Below are positions 61,890-64,000 of a DNA stretch of 64,000 nucleotides, piece after piece. The stretch comes from Pseudoips prasinana. Lineage: Eukaryota; Arthropoda; Insecta; Lepidoptera; Nolidae. Positions within the stretch are counted from its first letter, which is position 1, and each line of letters begins with the position of its first letter. Both the position numbers and the translations under genes were made by a program. The stretch is from the NCBI GenBank assembly GCA_951640165.1, contig OX621260.1:16758001-16822000 (forward strand). The letters are read 5' to 3'. The notes below the pieces were generated by a model. That model was not told the DNA's origin and did no database searches. It saw nothing but the letters and a program-made list of their open reading frames with translations.

Positions 61890-64000
61890 GCAGCCGGCAA
61901 AACCAGCATACTCCAGGCCAATCTTCACCACGCCGTCGCGGCCTCTGCGGTCGTCGAAAAGATCTTCGTGCAAAACGGCCTGGACATTGCACTTATACAA
62001 GAACCATGGCTTAACAACAAATCCATGGTTACCGGTCTCAACGGAGCAGGTAACGTATTAGTAAACGAAAAAGGCACCAAACCAAGGGCCTGCATGGTTT
62101 TCAAAAAACGCGTAAACTTTCTGCCTGTTACAGAGATCTGCAGCGACGACGTAGTCGCCGCAATCACCAACCTCAAAGGGCCAGGAATGGCGAAAGCACT
62201 TATATGCTCGGCCTATCTACCCGGTGAGAAACTTGATCCCACAGAAGAACTATCAAATGTCGTGGAGTACGCTCGAAGATAAAAGATAGAGCTCATAGTT
62301 GGATGCGACGCCAATGCACATCATACCGTTTGGGGAAGCACTGGAGTCAACAAAAGGGGTGAGGTACTTTTTGATTTCCTATTAGCAAACGGTCTACACA
62401 TCATTAACAAAGGCTGCACCCCGACCTTCGTGACAAAGACCAGACAGGAAGTATTAGATATCACCTTTGCAACGGAAAAAATTGCCCGCTACATAACAGA
62501 TTGGCAGGTAAGTAGCGAAAACTCTATGTCCGACCACAGGCATATCAGGTTCGGAATACAAGGCTCCATCATCATGGAACCGGTTAGAATTAGAAACCCA
62601 AAAATGACTTCATGGGAAACCTATAGAGGTCACCTAGAAGAGCAATTAAAGGGCTTTCCTAAATCTATCAAGACACCAGACTCTCTCAATGCGTCAACTC
62701 AGATTTTGACCAACATCATTAAGGAAGCCTATGAACTAAGCTGTCCAATAAAAGAGTCTATCGGTAAGTATAAAACCACGTGGTGGAACAAAAGACTTGA
62801 AATACTAAGGGTATCTACACGACGAATATTCAATAAGGCTACCAAACCTAGCGAGTGGGAACGGTTTAAAAAGGCACTTACTGAATACAATAAACAAATC
62901 AGAAAGGCTAAAAGAGCGTCTTGGCGACGGTTTTGCGAGGACATCGCTCAAACACACAAAGGAGCAAGGATCCAGAAAGTACTCGCCAAGACACCAAATG
63001 TTTATCTGGGACTACTTAAAAAACCAGATAACTCCTTTACGACCACAGAGAGGGAGACTATGGAGCTTTTAAGAGTCACCCATTTCCCAGGTTCGTACCA
63101 AACTAATGATAACTTCATAAACCCAAAGGTTAGCACTAACCACAGGGTTCGCAAAACCGACTGAAACATGGCCAATGCAGTGTTCAGGCCGAACCAAGTC
63201 AAATGGGCTGTTAACAAATTCAAGCCATATAAATCGGCGGGCGATGATGGCATATTCCCAGCACTGCTACAACAGGGAATCAACCTTCTCCTCCCGCATC
63301 TGGTGAAACTCTTCAGAGCAAGCTACTCATGGGGAATTATACCAGAACAATGGTCTAGGGTCACGGTACGCTTCATACCAAAAGTAGGGAAAAAGGATTA
63401 TTCTCAACCTAAATCCTTCAGACCCATCAGTCTAACTTCTTTCCTGTTAAAAACCATGGAGAGAATAATAGACCAGCACATTAGAGCACATTATCTAGTG
63501 GATAGACCACTTAGCTCCAAACAACATGCTTACCAAAAGGGAAAATCAACTGAAACAGCACTACTCGATCTGATCGATAAAGTGCAAAAATCCCTAGAGG
63601 ACAAGCAAACTGCTCTGTGTGCTTTCCTAGACATCGAGGGTGCTTTTGACAACACCCCCACAGAAACCATCCTTCGAGGCATGGGAGCAAAGGGAATTGA
63701 TGTCACCACTATGGATGTGTAGAAAACATGCTCTCTAATAGAACTGCAACAATTTCATTAAATGAAACATTGCACGAATTTCAGACCACGAGAGGATGTC
63801 CACAAGGAGGCGTACTGTCACCACTACTATGGACCCTCGCCGTGGACCAACTCCTTGCAGTGATGGCAGACCTAAAACATGACACTCAAGGTTATGCAGA
63901 CGACCTGGTAGTCATAGTCAGAGGACACTGTCTTCACACCATCTCCACACTACTGCAAGGAGCTCTTAACACCATTAACAAATGGTGCAGAGACAACGAA
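61890..64000 (+). pseudogene. ORF2 of LOA-like LINE: endonuclease and reverse transcriptase with stops
   Basis: The endonuclease starts ILQANLHHAVAAS, with ALIQEPWL, VGCDANAHHTVWGS, LDITFAT and SDHRHIRFG. TAA (62280-62282) and TGA (63162-63164) interrupt the same frame. The reverse transcriptase has FRPISLTSFLLKTMERIID, QHAYQKGKSTETAL and FLDIEGAFDNT. A TAG at 63720-63722 coincides with a one-base shift, after which the neighbouring frame continues unbroken with RGCPQGGVLSPLLW and the catalytic GYADDL (YADD at 63893-63904) to the end of the window. DANAHH, LDIEGAFDNT and RPISLTSF are characteristic of the LOA clade. Inactive as it stands. Confidence 0.85.

Larger units (their letters stand above)
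59933..64000 (+). mobile_element. LOA-clade LINE, decaying, cut by window end
   Basis: A 375-bp GC-richer 5' leader, ORF1 and the first two thirds of ORF2 are present; the RT C-terminal part and any RNase H lie past the window. Base composition changes from AT-rich to balanced at about 59935. Confidence 0.85.

Noticed and set aside
1..64000. CRISPR array or bacterial operon
   Set aside because: No regularly spaced short direct repeats, Shine-Dalgarno-led gene clusters or bacterial genes; the content is typical of an insect genome.

Overview
The window is repeat-rich insect DNA, most likely from a moth or butterfly. The reasons are AT-rich DNA packed with families typical of lepidopteran genomes: tRNA-derived SINEs of the Metulj/HaSE style, short Helitrons starting TC and ending CTAG, RTE-type 3' tails ending in GAT/ATG repeats, a GC-rich R1-clade LINE and mariner elements. 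I found no convincing complete host gene and no functional tRNA, rRNA or CRISPR. One possible short exon (26466-26636) is the only non-transposon coding candidate, and it is weak. Assignment to a species is not possible from the sequence alone.

Layout. 1-1297: SINE pieces, a LINE remnant and a palindromic MITE. 1298-7434: a complete R1-clade LINE with two intact ORFs joined by a TAATG stop/start overlap, a 3' stem-loop, a 23-nt poly(A) and a target-site duplication. 7435-15000: LINE tails, a SINE, a 5S-rRNA-like SINE and several hairpins. 15076-19913: two mariner copies in inverted orientation about 2.2 kb apart, one intact and one with a single nonsense codon. 20-26 kb: LINE remnants and a 2-kb hAT transposon with an 8-bp duplication. 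26-38 kb: MITEs, Helitrons and SINEs, including a SINE split by a TA-inserting element that carries a perfect 92-bp hairpin. 38-51 kb: three LINEs. LINE C (minus) is decayed. LINE B (minus) is interrupted by LINE A (plus), which in turn carries a nested LINE 3' end. 51-59 kb: a hAT MITE, a second 5S-like SINE, and a 1.3-kb Transib-like element with CACAGTG termini, 325-bp inverted repeats and a 5-bp GC-rich duplication. 59.9-64 kb: a decaying LOA-clade LINE that runs off the window.

How the parts relate. These are selfish elements, not a pathway. The autonomous elements are the R1-clade LINE, mariner, LINEs A/B/C and the LOA LINE. The SINEs, MITEs, Helitrons and the Transib-like element are non-autonomous passengers. 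Nesting gives relative ages: SINE older than hAT, Transib-like, hAT-MITE or TA element; LINE B older than LINE A; LINE A older than the element inside it. The intact R1-clade and mariner copies suggest recent activity.

Limits. Family names rest on motifs, termini and duplications read by eye. No database search was possible, and edges of degraded repeats are approximate to about 10-30 bases.
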